A program made the position numbers and the translations under genes. The notes under the pieces were generated by a model. That model ran no database searches, was not told the DNA's origin, and saw nothing but the letters and a program-made list of their open reading frames with translations. Shown here one piece after another: positions 7,702-16,056 of a stretch of DNA of 64,000 nt (within the stretch, counting starts at the first letter, position 1; each line of letters begins with the position of its first letter). The stretch lies in the NCBI GenBank assembly GCA_963835535.1, contig CAWIFL010000004.1, positions 372,001-436,000 of the forward strand. The letters are read 5' to 3'. This DNA is from Fen-1245 sp963835535 (GTDB lineage Bacteria > Gemmatimonadota > Gemmatimonadetes > Gemmatimonadales > JACORV01).

Positions 7702-8763
7702 TCAGTCTCCCATCTTCGCGGCTTCAGGCGCGAAGAGCTTGGCGTAATTCCTGGCCTCGCGCGCCCGCCACGCGCCCTTGTGATACGCGTAACCCGCCAC
7801 CAGCGGCAGCGCGACGGTGGCCTCGGCGTACACCATCTGCTCCTCGCCGAGCTTCACCTTCCCCCACGAGTTCGCTTCACGCAGCGTCGAGCCGGAGAGC
7901 GCGCCGTCGCGCTCGTCGGCGACGGTGATCTGGATCGCGTACCGGTGCATCTCGACGTCGTGCCCGAGGACCTCGGCCGCGACGACCACGTCCTGCGCGA
8001 AGTTCTTGGGCACGCCGCCCCCGACCATCAGCAGGCCGGTGGCCCCGGCGGCCAGCTTCAGCTGCGTCAGCTCGCGGAAGTCCGCCGCCGAGTCGAGCGC
8101 GATGTGGCCGTCGGGATGGTGCACCTGATGGTGGACCAGGCCGAAGCCGGCGGAGCAGTCGGAGAAGGCGGGCACGAAGATCGGCACGCCCGCGCGGTAC
8201 GCAGCGGACACGATGGACCGCGTCCCGGGCCGCTCCCGCTCCAGCCACGCGCCCATCTCGCGGAGAAACACGCGCGAGCTCACCGCCCGCGGGCCGCCGT
8301 TGGCGAGCATCTCGTCCGCGATCTTGCCGACGGTCTCGTCGCAGATGCGCAGCTCGTCCTCGTCGATGTACGTGTCGTAGATCCGGTCGATCGCCAGCTT
8401 GCGCAGCTGGTCGTCATCCGCGCGCACGTCGCCGCGCCAGTGCCGGAAGCCCAGCGCCTCGAAGAAGTCCTGGTCCACGATGTTGGCGCCCGTCGAGACG
8501 ATCGCGTCGGCCATCCGGTGCTCGATCAGGTCGATGAACACGTCCCGCAGCCCGGCGGAGCAGAGCGAGCCCGCCATGCACACGATGACCGAGCACGCCT
8601 TGTCGGCCAGCATCGCGTCGTAGATGCCCGCGGCGCGCCCCAGGTTCCGCGCCTGGAACGCCATGGCGCTCATCGCGTCCACCAGCGGCCGCACGTCGTG
8701 CTGCTTGATGTCGATCGAGACGACCGGAGTCGCCAGGAACTCGCCCTTCTTGCTCGGCGCCAT
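7702..8763 (-). CDS. Deoxyhypusine synthase-like protein
   Basis: 353 residues, similar in length to eukaryotic and archaeal deoxyhypusine synthase. The NAD-binding fold elements 'STGANIVDQDFFEALG' and 'MVGGGVPKNFAQD' are present, and the active-site lysine is retained in 'NSWGKVK' (Lys302), the residue that forms the enzyme-imine intermediate with the aminobutyl group of spermidine. Bacteria lack eIF5A, so bacterial members must do something else; some relatives make homospermidine. The ATG at 8763 follows a purine-rich stretch. The gene is divergent from a histidine kinase, with 197 bases between them holding a palindrome. The enzymatic product is unresolved. Confidence 0.85.
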   Translation of the reverse strand: MAPSKKGEFLATPVVSIDIKQHDVRPLVDAMSAMAFQARNLGRAAGIYDAMLADKACSVIVCMAGSLCSAGLRDVFIDLIEHRMADAIVSTGANIVDQDFFEALGFRHWRGDVRADDDQLRKLAIDRIYDTYIDEDELRICDETVGKIADEMLANGGPRAVSSRVFLREMGAWLERERPGTRSIVSAAYRAGVPIFVPAFSDCSAGFGLVHHQVHHPDGHIALDSAADFRELTQLKLAAGATGLLMVGGGVPKNFAQDVVVAAEVLGHDVEMHRYAIQITVADERDGALSGSTLREANSWGKVKLGEEQMVYAEATVALPLVAGYAYHKGAWRAREARNYAKLFAPEAAKMGD

Positions 8764-8916
8764 GGTACCTCCCGGAACGAAAGAAAGCCACCGTCGCCCG
8801 GCTACGGTTCCGACGGAACCGCCATCGCGCGGGAGGGGTGGCTTCTGCGCGGGAAATGTAGGAGCCTCGAGCCCCGCGTCAACCGCGCAAGCCCTTACCG
8901 CGGTGCCCCTTGTCCT

Positions 8917-8941
8917 ATATCCGACTTGCTAAGTCGGAATA
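8917..8941. promoter_or_regulatory. IscR/Rrf2-type palindrome upstream of the hybrid kinase
   Basis: The core is CCGACT-TGCTA-AGTCGG, an inverted repeat with the same half-site sequence and 5-base spacing as the IscR type 1 site (YYGACT-n5-AGTCRR); the left flank ATAT also fits. As RNA it would be an 8-bp stem (8920-8927/8931-8938) extended by 5 more pairs after a bulged A. It ends 19 bases before the kinase ATG and 150 bases from the divergent gene start. No Rrf2-family gene is in this window, so operator function is an inference from motif shape. Confidence 0.4.
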
Positions 8942-8960
8942 GGGCCCGCAGTCTTCCCGC

Positions 8961-10535
8961 ATGTCCGAGTCAACCGGCGCCACGGAGCTGCGCCTCAGGG
9001 CCGCCGTCGAGTCGTCGCCGAGCGGCATCCTCATGACCGACGCCCGCGGGAACATCGTGCTGGTCAACCGGGAGGTCGAGCGGCTGTTCGGCTACGCGCG
9101 CGAGGAGCTGCTCGGCAAGTCGATCGAGATGCTCGTGCCCGAGCGCTTCCGGACGGGGCACACGGGCTTCCGCGGCGGCTTCATGACGGACCCGAAGGTG
9201 CGCTCGATGGGGGCGGGGCGCGACCTCTTCGGCCTGCGCAGGGACGGCACCGAGGTGCCGGTGGAGATCGGGCTCACGCCGGTGGCGACGGCGGAAGGGA
9301 TGTTCATCCTCGCGTCCATCGTGGACATCAGCGCGCGCAAGGTGTCGGAGGCCGAGCGGCGGCGGCTCGAGGAGGAGCTGCGGCAGTCGCAGAAGCTCGA
9401 GGCGATCGGCACGCTGGCCGGCGGGATCGCGCACGACTTCAACAACATCCTCTTCGGCATCGTCGGCTACGCCGAGCTGATCGGCACGGCCAAGAGCCCC
9501 GAGGCCGCGGCGGCGGACCGCGCGGAGCTGCTGAAGGCGGCGGCGCGGGGCAAGGACCTGGTGGATCGGATCCTGGTCTTCAGCCGGCGGCAGCCGACCG
9601 AACGCCACCCTCTCGAGCTCGGCCGGACGGTGGAGGAGGCGGCGAAGCTGCTCCGGGCCACGCTCCCACCCGCGGTCGATCTTCGGCTCAGCATCCATCC
9701 GCAGGCGCCGCGCATCCTGGCCGACCTGACCTCGATCCATCAGGTCCTGATGAATCTCGGGACGAACGCAGCGCACGCGATGCCGGCGGGCGGCGTGCTG
9801 GAGATCCTCGTCGAGCCGCGGTATCTGCGCGACAGCGTCGTCCGCCTGCACCCGGGCCTGCACGAGGGGCCGTATGGCGTCCTGACGGTGCGGGACACCG
9901 GCCTGGGCATGGACCGCGCCGTGCTGCAGCGGGCGTTCGAACCGTTCTTCACCACCAAGCCGAAGGGCTCCGGGACGGGGCTCGGTCTCTCGATGGTGCA
10001 CTCGATCGTGAAGGCGCACGAAGGGGCGATAGACCTCGAGAGCGAGCCGGGTCGCGGGACCACGGTCACCTGCTTCTTCCCGGCGCTGCAGCCCTCGCCC
10101 GCCGAAGAACGCGTCGGGACGCGCGAGCCTCCCGAGGGGCACGGAGAACGCGTGCTCCTGGTCGAGGACGAGCCGGCCCTGGCGCAGATGAGCGCACGCC
10201 GGCTCGAGTCGCTTGGCTACCACGTCACGGTCGAGACCGACGCGGTGCACGCGCTCGGGACCTTCGGCGCGCGGCCGCGGGACTTCGACCTGGTGATCTC
10301 GGACTACCTGATGCCGGGCATGGTCGGGCTCGATCTGGCGCGTGCGGTCCACAACGTCCGGCCGGAGCTCCCGATCGCGCTCCTCACGGGCTTCATCGAG
10401 GAGCTGCCGGAGGCAACGCTCCGCACCGCGGGGGTGCGGCGGCTGATCGGCAAGCCGGCGACCCTGCTCGAGCTGGCCGAGGCGGTCCGCGAGGTGTTGC
10501 ACGGTGCGCACGCGGATGGCGAGCGGCCCCGCTAG
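8961..10535 (+). CDS. Soluble PAS hybrid histidine kinase with C-terminal receiver
   Basis: 524 residues, no membrane segment. Order: PAS domain (about 8-125, with 'GNIVLVNREVERLFGY'), a coiled linker, the HisKA helix with phospho-acceptor His158 in 'GGIAHDFNN', the HATPase domain (N box 'LMNLGTNAAHAM', then 'DTGLGM', 'FEPFFTTK' and 'GTGLGLSMVHSIV'), and a receiver domain (about 395-515) with Asp448 in 'ISDYLMPG'. This is the cytoplasmic NtrB-like hybrid type in which phosphate passes to its own receiver and then probably to an unlinked partner. The ligand sensed by the PAS domain is unknown. An IscR-like palindrome lies directly upstream. No output domain is present. Confidence 0.93.
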   Translation: MSESTGATELRLRAAVESSPSGILMTDARGNIVLVNREVERLFGYAREELLGKSIEMLVPERFRTGHTGFRGGFMTDPKVRSMGAGRDLFGLRRDGTEVPVEIGLTPVATAEGMFILASIVDISARKVSEAERRRLEEELRQSQKLEAIGTLAGGIAHDFNNILFGIVGYAELIGTAKSPEAAAADRAELLKAAARGKDLVDRILVFSRRQPTERHPLELGRTVEEAAKLLRATLPPAVDLRLSIHPQAPRILADLTSIHQVLMNLGTNAAHAMPAGGVLEILVEPRYLRDSVVRLHPGLHEGPYGVLTVRDTGLGMDRAVLQRAFEPFFTTKPKGSGTGLGLSMVHSIVKAHEGAIDLESEPGRGTTVTCFFPALQPSPAEERVGTREPPEGHGERVLLVEDEPALAQMSARRLESLGYHVTVETDAVHALGTFGARPRDFDLVISDYLMPGMVGLDLARAVHNVRPELPIALLTGFIEELPEATLRTAGVRRLIGKPATLLELAEAVREVLHGAHADGERPR

Positions 10536-10581
10536 AACAAAGACGGAACGAGTGCGTCCAATACGTGGTATCAGAGAGCGT

Positions 10582-11247
10582 ATGAACGACGGTCGCCGCC
10601 TCCTGCTCGCGGGCTTCGCGCTCGCCTTCCTCGCCTCGTGCGCTCCGGCCATCCGGAGCGAGCGCGACGAGAGCATCCCGGTTCCGCAGGGGGCCACCTG
10701 GGCGTGGGCGGTCCCGGACACCGGCGCGCGCGCCGAGCGCGGGCCCTCGCCGGTGGGCGAGATCGTGCAGCAGCGGTTCCACCGCGCCATGGAAGCCACC
10801 ATGCAGCGGAAGGGTTATCACCTGGTGGCCGACGCCACGCTGGCGGACTTCGTGCTCTCCGTGCAGTTCGGAGAGCCGCGGGGCGGCGCTTCCGCGCGTC
10901 GAAACACGGCGGTCGTCGTCGGCTTTTCCACTGGATGGGGCTACCGGCCCTGGGGCGTCAGCCGGTTCGGCTACGGCCCGTGGGGGTTCTGGGAGCCGTA
11001 CGGCCTGTACCAGCCGTGGGGCTGGGGCTTCTACGGTGCCCCGGTGTGGGGCGGCTACGCCGTGCCGGCGTACGGTGGCGGTGGACGCGTCTACTCCGAC
11101 CGGGCCATGGTGGTCGTGCTGCGCGAGCGGCCGACCGGCCAGGTCGCGTGGAGCGCGCGCCTCGGCTCCGATGCCCTCGACTCCCATCGCCTGACGCAGG
11201 ACCGGGTCCAGGAGCTCACGAACAAGCTCTTCCGCGGACTCGACTAG
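10582..11247 (+). CDS. DUF4136-like lipoprotein
   Basis: 221 residues beginning at the ATG at 10582. The lipobox 'LAFLASC' around residue 20 marks it as a lipoprotein attached at the envelope. A DUF4136-type core follows ('TWAWAVPD' near the start of the mature protein, and a late 'VQELTNKLFRGL'). The middle, about residues 110-175, is an unusual Gly/Trp/Tyr/Pro-rich run ('GWGYRPWGVSRFGYGPWGFW'), probably a surface loop. Function is unknown for the family. It is 46 bases after the kinase on the same strand, but no functional link can be shown. An in-frame ATG at 10504 was rejected since it would bury the signal peptide. Confidence 0.8.
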   Translation: MNDGRRLLLAGFALAFLASCAPAIRSERDESIPVPQGATWAWAVPDTGARAERGPSPVGEIVQQRFHRAMEATMQRKGYHLVADATLADFVLSVQFGEPRGGASARRNTAVVVGFSTGWGYRPWGVSRFGYGPWGFWEPYGLYQPWGWGFYGAPVWGGYAVPAYGGGGRVYSDRAMVVVLRERPTGQVAWSARLGSDALDSHRLTQDRVQELTNKLFRGLD

Positions 11248-11259
11248 CTCCCCGATCGT

Positions 11260-11281
11260 CTTGACGGCCGCTTGACGGCCG
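11260..11281 (+). repeat. Tandem 11-bp direct repeat
   Basis: CTTGACGGCCG occurs twice back to back (11260-11270 and 11271-11281). Each copy contains TTGACG, which resembles a -35 element, but no convincing -10 lies at the right distance. The 252-base interval between the lipoprotein and the next kinase holds this repeat and a short possible gene. Confidence 0.6.
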
Positions 11282-11319
11282 GCGTGCACCGTACACCCGG
11301 ACCTTCACCGGGAGTGCAC

Positions 11320-11415
11320 ATGCCGGCGTTTCCTCCGACCCTGGGCTTCTTCGGCCGCCATCCGCTGATCCGGCGGCTCTTCGCGACGATGCTGCCGGCG
11401 CGGTTTCGCAGCTAG
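11320..11415 (+). CDS. Possible 31-residue small protein
   Basis: ATG at 11320 preceded by GGAG five bases upstream, ending TAG at 11415. The product would be short, hydrophobic-basic and arginine-rich at its end ('PARFRS'), with 'LGFFGRHPLIRRLFATML' in the middle, a plausible amphipathic helix. The only support is the good ribosome binding site and its place alone in the interval before the kinase at 11500. It may equally be chance in GC-rich DNA. I do not recognise a family. Confidence 0.3.
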   Translation: MPAFPPTLGFFGRHPLIRRLFATMLPARFRS

Positions 11416-11499
11416 GCTGCGGACACGGCGGCTTCCGCTCCGGCGCGGATTGAGACAGTATGTACCGCTGTCCTCCCTCTGCGAACGGTCGGGGCTGCC

Positions 11500-14211
11500 G
11501 TGACAGTTCGGGTCTCGTCGGAACAACGTTGGGCCCTCGCCGCCGTCGCGGTCGCCGTCGCGATCGCCGTCATAGATGTCGTTTCGCCGCCCGAGCAGGT
11601 CTTCGTGGGGTGGCTGGTCGTCCCGCCGCTCATTGCGGCCGGGACGACGCGTCCGTCGACCACCTGCTGGATTGCGCTGCTCTGCCTGGTCGAGGCCATG
11701 TGGCTTGCCGTGCCCGGCCACTACTGGCTGACCAGCATGCATTTCATCCGTCTGGTCTCGGTCACCGCGGCGGGAGTGCTGGCGGTTCTGCTGGCGATGG
11801 AGCGACGGCGGACGGAACGGTCGCTCGCGGCGACCTACCGGATCTCGCAGGCGGCGCACGCGGCGGAGTCGCTGCAGGATCTCTTCCGGGCCATTCACGG
11901 GATCGTGGGCGAGCTGATGCCGGCCCGCAACTTCTACATCGCGTTGTGCGACGCCGAATGCACGCAGATCACCTTCCCCTACTTCGTGGACGAGTACGAC
12001 CCGCCACCCGAGGCCAAGCCGCCGGGACGCGGGCTCACGGAGTACGTGCTGCGCAGCGGCGAGCCGCTGCTCGGCACGCCGAAGGTCTTCGAGGACCTGG
12101 TGCGGCGCGGCGAAGTGGAGTCGATCGGCGCGCCGTCCATCGACTGGCTGGGCGTGCCGCTGAAGGTGGAAGGCCGGGTGATCGGCGTGCTGGTCGTGCA
12201 GAGCTACACCGAGCGCGTCCGGTACACCGAGCGCCACCGCCGCGCGCTCGAGTTCGTCTCGACCCAGGTGGCGATGGCGATCGAGCGGCGGCGCAGCGAG
12301 GACGCCCTGCTGGACAGTGAGGTGCGCTACCGGGCCCTCGCCGGCGCGACGATGGAGGCCGTCGTGATCCACGACGAGGGACGGGTCGTGGAGGTGAACC
12401 CCGCGTTCCTGCGCCTGTTCAGGTACGACGACGCCCGCGAAGTGCTGGGACGTTCCATCTTCGACCTCGGGACTCCGGAGACCGCGGTGCAGGTCGCCGC
12501 CGCGGTGCGCTCCGGCCTCGAGACGCCGTACGAGGCGGTCGGCCTCCGCAAGGACGGGAGCACCTTCCTGGGCGAGCTGGTCGGCCGTCCGGCGACCTAC
12601 CGCGGCCGGCAGGTGCGGATGACGGCCATTCACGACATCACCGAGCGGCGTCGTGCCGAGTCCGCGCTGCGCGCCAGCGAGGCCCGCCTCTCACAGGCGC
12701 AGGCGATCGCGCACCTCGGCGTGTGGGAGCTGGACCTGACGAACGTGGACGACGTGAACGCCAATCCGCTGTGGTGGTCGGACGAGACCTTCCGGATCTT
12801 CGGGTACGAGCCCGGGCAGGTCCCGGTCTCGAACGATCTGTTCTTCAGCGCGGTGCCCGCGGCCGACCGGCCCCGGATCGAGGCAGCGATCGCGCGGTCG
12901 ATACGCGAGGCGACGCCGTACATCGTCGAGCACCGCATCGTCCGGTCCGACGGGTCGGAGCGGATCGTGCGCGAGCAATCCACCATCGTGCACGACGCCG
13001 CGGGCCGCCCGGTCCGCATGATGGGCACGGTGCTCGACGTGACGGAGCCGCGGCACCTGGAGGAGCAGCTCCGGCAGGCGCAGAAGATGGAGGCGGTGGG
13101 CCAGCTGGCGGGGGGGCTCGCGCACGACTTCAACAACCTGCTCACGACCATCCTGACGATGTGCCAGATGCTCCAGTCGGAGTTGCCGCCGGATGCGACG
13201 GTGCAGGCGGACCTCGAGGCGATCCGCGGCGCGGCGGAGCACGGCTCCGAGCTGACGCGCAAGCTGCTCGCCTTCAGCCGGCACCAGCGGCTGCAGATGC
13301 GGTCGGTCGCGCTGGAGCCGCTGGTGCGCGAGTTCCTGCGGATGGCGCGCCGCGTCGTTCCCGAGGACGTGGAGGTCCATCTGGCGCTGGAGACCGACGG
13401 AGCGGCGGTCGTCGCGGATCCGGCGGCGCTGGAGCAGATCCTCATGAATCTGGTGACCAACGCGCGCGACGCGATGCCGGCCGGCGGGCATATGCGCATC
13501 GAGGTGGGCCGCGCGACCCTGGACGAGGAGGACTGCGGCGCCAACGGCCAGGGCGCGCCGGGCGACTACGTCGTGATCTCGGTGCACGACGACGGCGCGG
13601 GGATGGACCTCGAGACGCTGCGCCGCATGTTCGAGCCGTTCTTCACGACGAAGCCGGTCGGCAAGGGCACGGGGCTCGGGATGCCGATCGTGTACGGTCT
13701 CGTGAAGGAGCACAACGGCTTCGTGCGGGCGTACAGCGAGGTGGGCAGGGGCACGACGGTCCGGGTCTATCTCCCCGCTGCCGCGGCGGCCGCGCCGCAT
13801 CCGCGTCCGGCCGACGCCCAAGCCCGGGGCGGGTCGGAGACCATCCTCCTGGTCGAGGACGACGAGGCGCTGCGGCGCTCGGGCACGCGCGTGCTCACGC
13901 GCTACGGCTACACGGTGGTCACCGCGGGCGACGGGCGTGAGGCCCTCGCGATCGTCCGCTCCGCGACGGAGCCCTTCGATCTGATCGTGAGCGACGTCGT
14001 GATGCCGCACGCCGGCGGCCCCGAGCTGCTGCACGCGCTGCGCGAGGCCGGCATCGCGGCGAAGGTGCTGTTCACCAGCGGCTATCCGGTCCGCGACGTG
14101 CGCGACCGCACGCCCCTCGAGCCGGGCGTGCCATTCCTGGCCAAGCCCTGGACGATCCAGGAGCTGGTCCGGCGGGTGCGCGAAGTCCTGGACACACCCG
14201 TCGCCACCTGA
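11500..14211 (+). CDS. Multi-sensor membrane hybrid histidine kinase (GAF, two PAS, receiver)
   Basis: 903 residues from a GTG start. Three membrane helices (about 10-100) anchor it. A GAF domain follows (about 110-265, 'RNFYIALCD', 'WLGVPLKVEGRVIGVLVVQSY'), then PAS 1 (about 275-390), PAS 2 (about 395-525), HisKA with His542 in 'GGLAHDFNN', HATPase ('LMNLVTNARDAM', 'FEPFFTTKPVGKGTGLGM'), and a receiver (about 785-900) with Asp832 in 'VSDVVMP'. The catalytic residues are intact. The GAF and double PAS suggest integration of several signals. The kinase core closely parallels the one at 8961, so the two look like diverged paralogues. No output partner is adjacent. Confidence 0.93.
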   Translation: MTVRVSSEQRWALAAVAVAVAIAVIDVVSPPEQVFVGWLVVPPLIAAGTTRPSTTCWIALLCLVEAMWLAVPGHYWLTSMHFIRLVSVTAAGVLAVLLAMERRRTERSLAATYRISQAAHAAESLQDLFRAIHGIVGELMPARNFYIALCDAECTQITFPYFVDEYDPPPEAKPPGRGLTEYVLRSGEPLLGTPKVFEDLVRRGEVESIGAPSIDWLGVPLKVEGRVIGVLVVQSYTERVRYTERHRRALEFVSTQVAMAIERRRSEDALLDSEVRYRALAGATMEAVVIHDEGRVVEVNPAFLRLFRYDDAREVLGRSIFDLGTPETAVQVAAAVRSGLETPYEAVGLRKDGSTFLGELVGRPATYRGRQVRMTAIHDITERRRAESALRASEARLSQAQAIAHLGVWELDLTNVDDVNANPLWWSDETFRIFGYEPGQVPVSNDLFFSAVPAADRPRIEAAIARSIREATPYIVEHRIVRSDGSERIVREQSTIVHDAAGRPVRMMGTVLDVTEPRHLEEQLRQAQKMEAVGQLAGGLAHDFNNLLTTILTMCQMLQSELPPDATVQADLEAIRGAAEHGSELTRKLLAFSRHQRLQMRSVALEPLVREFLRMARRVVPEDVEVHLALETDGAAVVADPAALEQILMNLVTNARDAMPAGGHMRIEVGRATLDEEDCGANGQGAPGDYVVISVHDDGAGMDLETLRRMFEPFFTTKPVGKGTGLGMPIVYGLVKEHNGFVRAYSEVGRGTTVRVYLPAAAAAAPHPRPADAQARGGSETILLVEDDEALRRSGTRVLTRYGYTVVTAGDGREALAIVRSATEPFDLIVSDVVMPHAGGPELLHALREAGIAAKVLFTSGYPVRDVRDRTPLEPGVPFLAKPWTIQELVRRVREVLDTPVAT

Positions 14212-14234
14212 AGCCGCCAGCAGGAGCGCTGCCG

Positions 14235-16055
14235 ATGCCGTCGCCAGTCCGCCACGCCCTCGCCCTGGCGGCGGCCGCCCTGGCGACCGCCGCTTCCGCG
14301 GCCGCGCAGGGCACGCCCGCGTCCGCCTCCGACTGCCGCGAAGCGATGATCCAGGTGCGGGACGGCGTCCGCCTGCACACGACCATCGTCGCTCCCGCCG
14401 GCCCGTACGATCCGCTGCCGATCCTGATGACGCGCACGCCGTACGGCGCGCCGCGGTGCCCCTTCGACGGGGGGATCCCCGCCGGCTACATCCGGGTCTG
14501 GCAGGACATTCGCGGCCGCAACGGCTCCGAGGGCGCCTTCATCATGAACCGCCCGAACCGGGAGCCCTCGGACAGCGGCGCGACCGACGAGAGCACCGAC
14601 ACCTGGGACACGGTGGAGTGGCTGATCCACAACGTGCCCGCCACCAACGCGCGCGTGGGCATCGCGGGCATCTCGTACCCCGGGTGGCTGTCGGAGGAGC
14701 CCCTCATCGGGCCGCACCCCGCGGTCAAGGCGGTCTCGCCGCAGGCGCCGATGACCGATACCTGGATGGGCGACGACTTCTTCCATCAGGGCGCGTTCCG
14801 CCTGTCGTACGGCTTCGAGTACGGGTGGGAGATGGAGTCGGAGATGGTCGGCGCCGGGCCGCTGCCGATCCGCGGCGCCGACGTGTACGACTGGTACCTC
14901 TCGTTCCCGAGCCTCAAGGCGCTGACCGATGCGACCGGCGCGATGCGCATTCCCACCTGGCGCCGGTTCGTCGAGCACCCGGCCTACGACAGCGTCTGGC
15001 AGGCTCGCGCCTTCGAGCGCGTCGTGACGCGGCTCGCGGTGCCGACGCTCACCGTCGGCGGCTTCTGGGACCAGGAAGACCTGTTCGGCCCGCAGGCCAC
15101 GTATGCCGCGCTGGAACGGCTCGACTCGGCGGGGCTCAATCACCTGGTGATCGGGCCATGGAGCCACGGACAGTGGGGAGGGTCCGGCGGCGAGCAGCTC
15201 GGCAACGTGCACTGGGGGCAGGCCACGTCGGACACCTTCCGGATCCGGATGCAGGGGCCGTGGTTCGACTACTGGCTAAAAGGACAGGGCGCCGGCCAAT
15301 TCCCGAAGGCCCGGCTGTTCGACGGCGGAGCGCGGGCGTGGCGCAGCTTCGACGCCTGGCCGCCGCGCGAGGCGGTGCCGAAGGCGCTCTACTTCCACGC
15401 CGGCGGCGTGCTCTCGTTCGATCCGCCGTCCGAGCGCGGCGGATTCGACCAGTACGTGTCGGATCCCGCGCAGCCCGTGCCGTACCGTCCGCGGCCGATC
15501 GAGGTCACCTACAGCCGTGGCTCGCGCTGGGCGCGGTGGATGACCGAGGACCAGCGCTTCGTGGACGGGCGGCCCGACGTCCTGACCTGGCAGACCGCCC
15601 CGCTCGCCGAGGACGTGACGATCGCGGGGGCGGTCGTCGCGCGCCTGGCGGCCGCGACGACGGGCTCCGACGCGGACTGGGTGGTCAAGCTGATCGACGT
15701 CTATCCCGACAGCGTGCCGTCGCGCCCCGAGATGAGCGGCTACGAGCTGATGGTCGCGGGGGACATCATGCGCGGGCGCTACCGGGAGAGCTGGGAGCAT
15801 CCCGCGGCGATCCCGCCGGACGCGGTGGAGCCGTACACGGTGGACCTGCACTACCAGCTCTACACCTTCCGGCGGGGCCACCGGATCATGGTGCAGGTAC
15901 AGAGCACCTGGTTCCCGCTCTACGACCGGAACCCGCAGACTTTCGTGCCCAACATCTTCGAGGCGCCGGCATCGGCCTACCGCGCCGCGACGGAGCGGAT
16001 CTACCGGACCGCCGCGCAGCCCTCGCGCGTGGAGGTGATGGTCCTGCCGCGGTAG
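14235..16055 (+). CDS. Secreted CocE/NonD-type hydrolase (X-Pro dipeptidyl-peptidase/alpha-amino-acid ester hydrolase family)
   Basis: 606 residues with a signal peptide (about 1-25, ending 'AAAQG'). The alpha/beta-hydrolase part carries the nucleophile Ser147 in 'GISYPGW', a 'GGFWDQEDLFG' motif that holds the acidic triad member, and 'VIGPWSHGQW' with the histidine. The C-terminal jelly-roll (about 380-600) is the S15/CocE C-terminal domain. The family hydrolyses acyl bonds of alpha-amino esters, beta-lactams, Xaa-Pro peptides or cocaine; the active-site set resembles alpha-amino-acid ester hydrolases, but substrate cannot be fixed. Its stop is one base from the convergent acyl-CoA dehydrogenase stop. 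Confidence 0.88.
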   Translation: MPSPVRHALALAAAALATAASAAAQGTPASASDCREAMIQVRDGVRLHTTIVAPAGPYDPLPILMTRTPYGAPRCPFDGGIPAGYIRVWQDIRGRNGSEGAFIMNRPNREPSDSGATDESTDTWDTVEWLIHNVPATNARVGIAGISYPGWLSEEPLIGPHPAVKAVSPQAPMTDTWMGDDFFHQGAFRLSYGFEYGWEMESEMVGAGPLPIRGADVYDWYLSFPSLKALTDATGAMRIPTWRRFVEHPAYDSVWQARAFERVVTRLAVPTLTVGGFWDQEDLFGPQATYAALERLDSAGLNHLVIGPWSHGQWGGSGGEQLGNVHWGQATSDTFRIRMQGPWFDYWLKGQGAGQFPKARLFDGGARAWRSFDAWPPREAVPKALYFHAGGVLSFDPPSERGGFDQYVSDPAQPVPYRPRPIEVTYSRGSRWARWMTEDQRFVDGRPDVLTWQTAPLAEDVTIAGAVVARLAAATTGSDADWVVKLIDVYPDSVPSRPEMSGYELMVAGDIMRGRYRESWEHPAAIPPDAVEPYTVDLHYQLYTFRRGHRIMVQVQSTWFPLYDRNPQTFVPNIFEAPASAYRAATERIYRTAAQPSRVEVMVLPR

Positions 16056-16056
16056 G

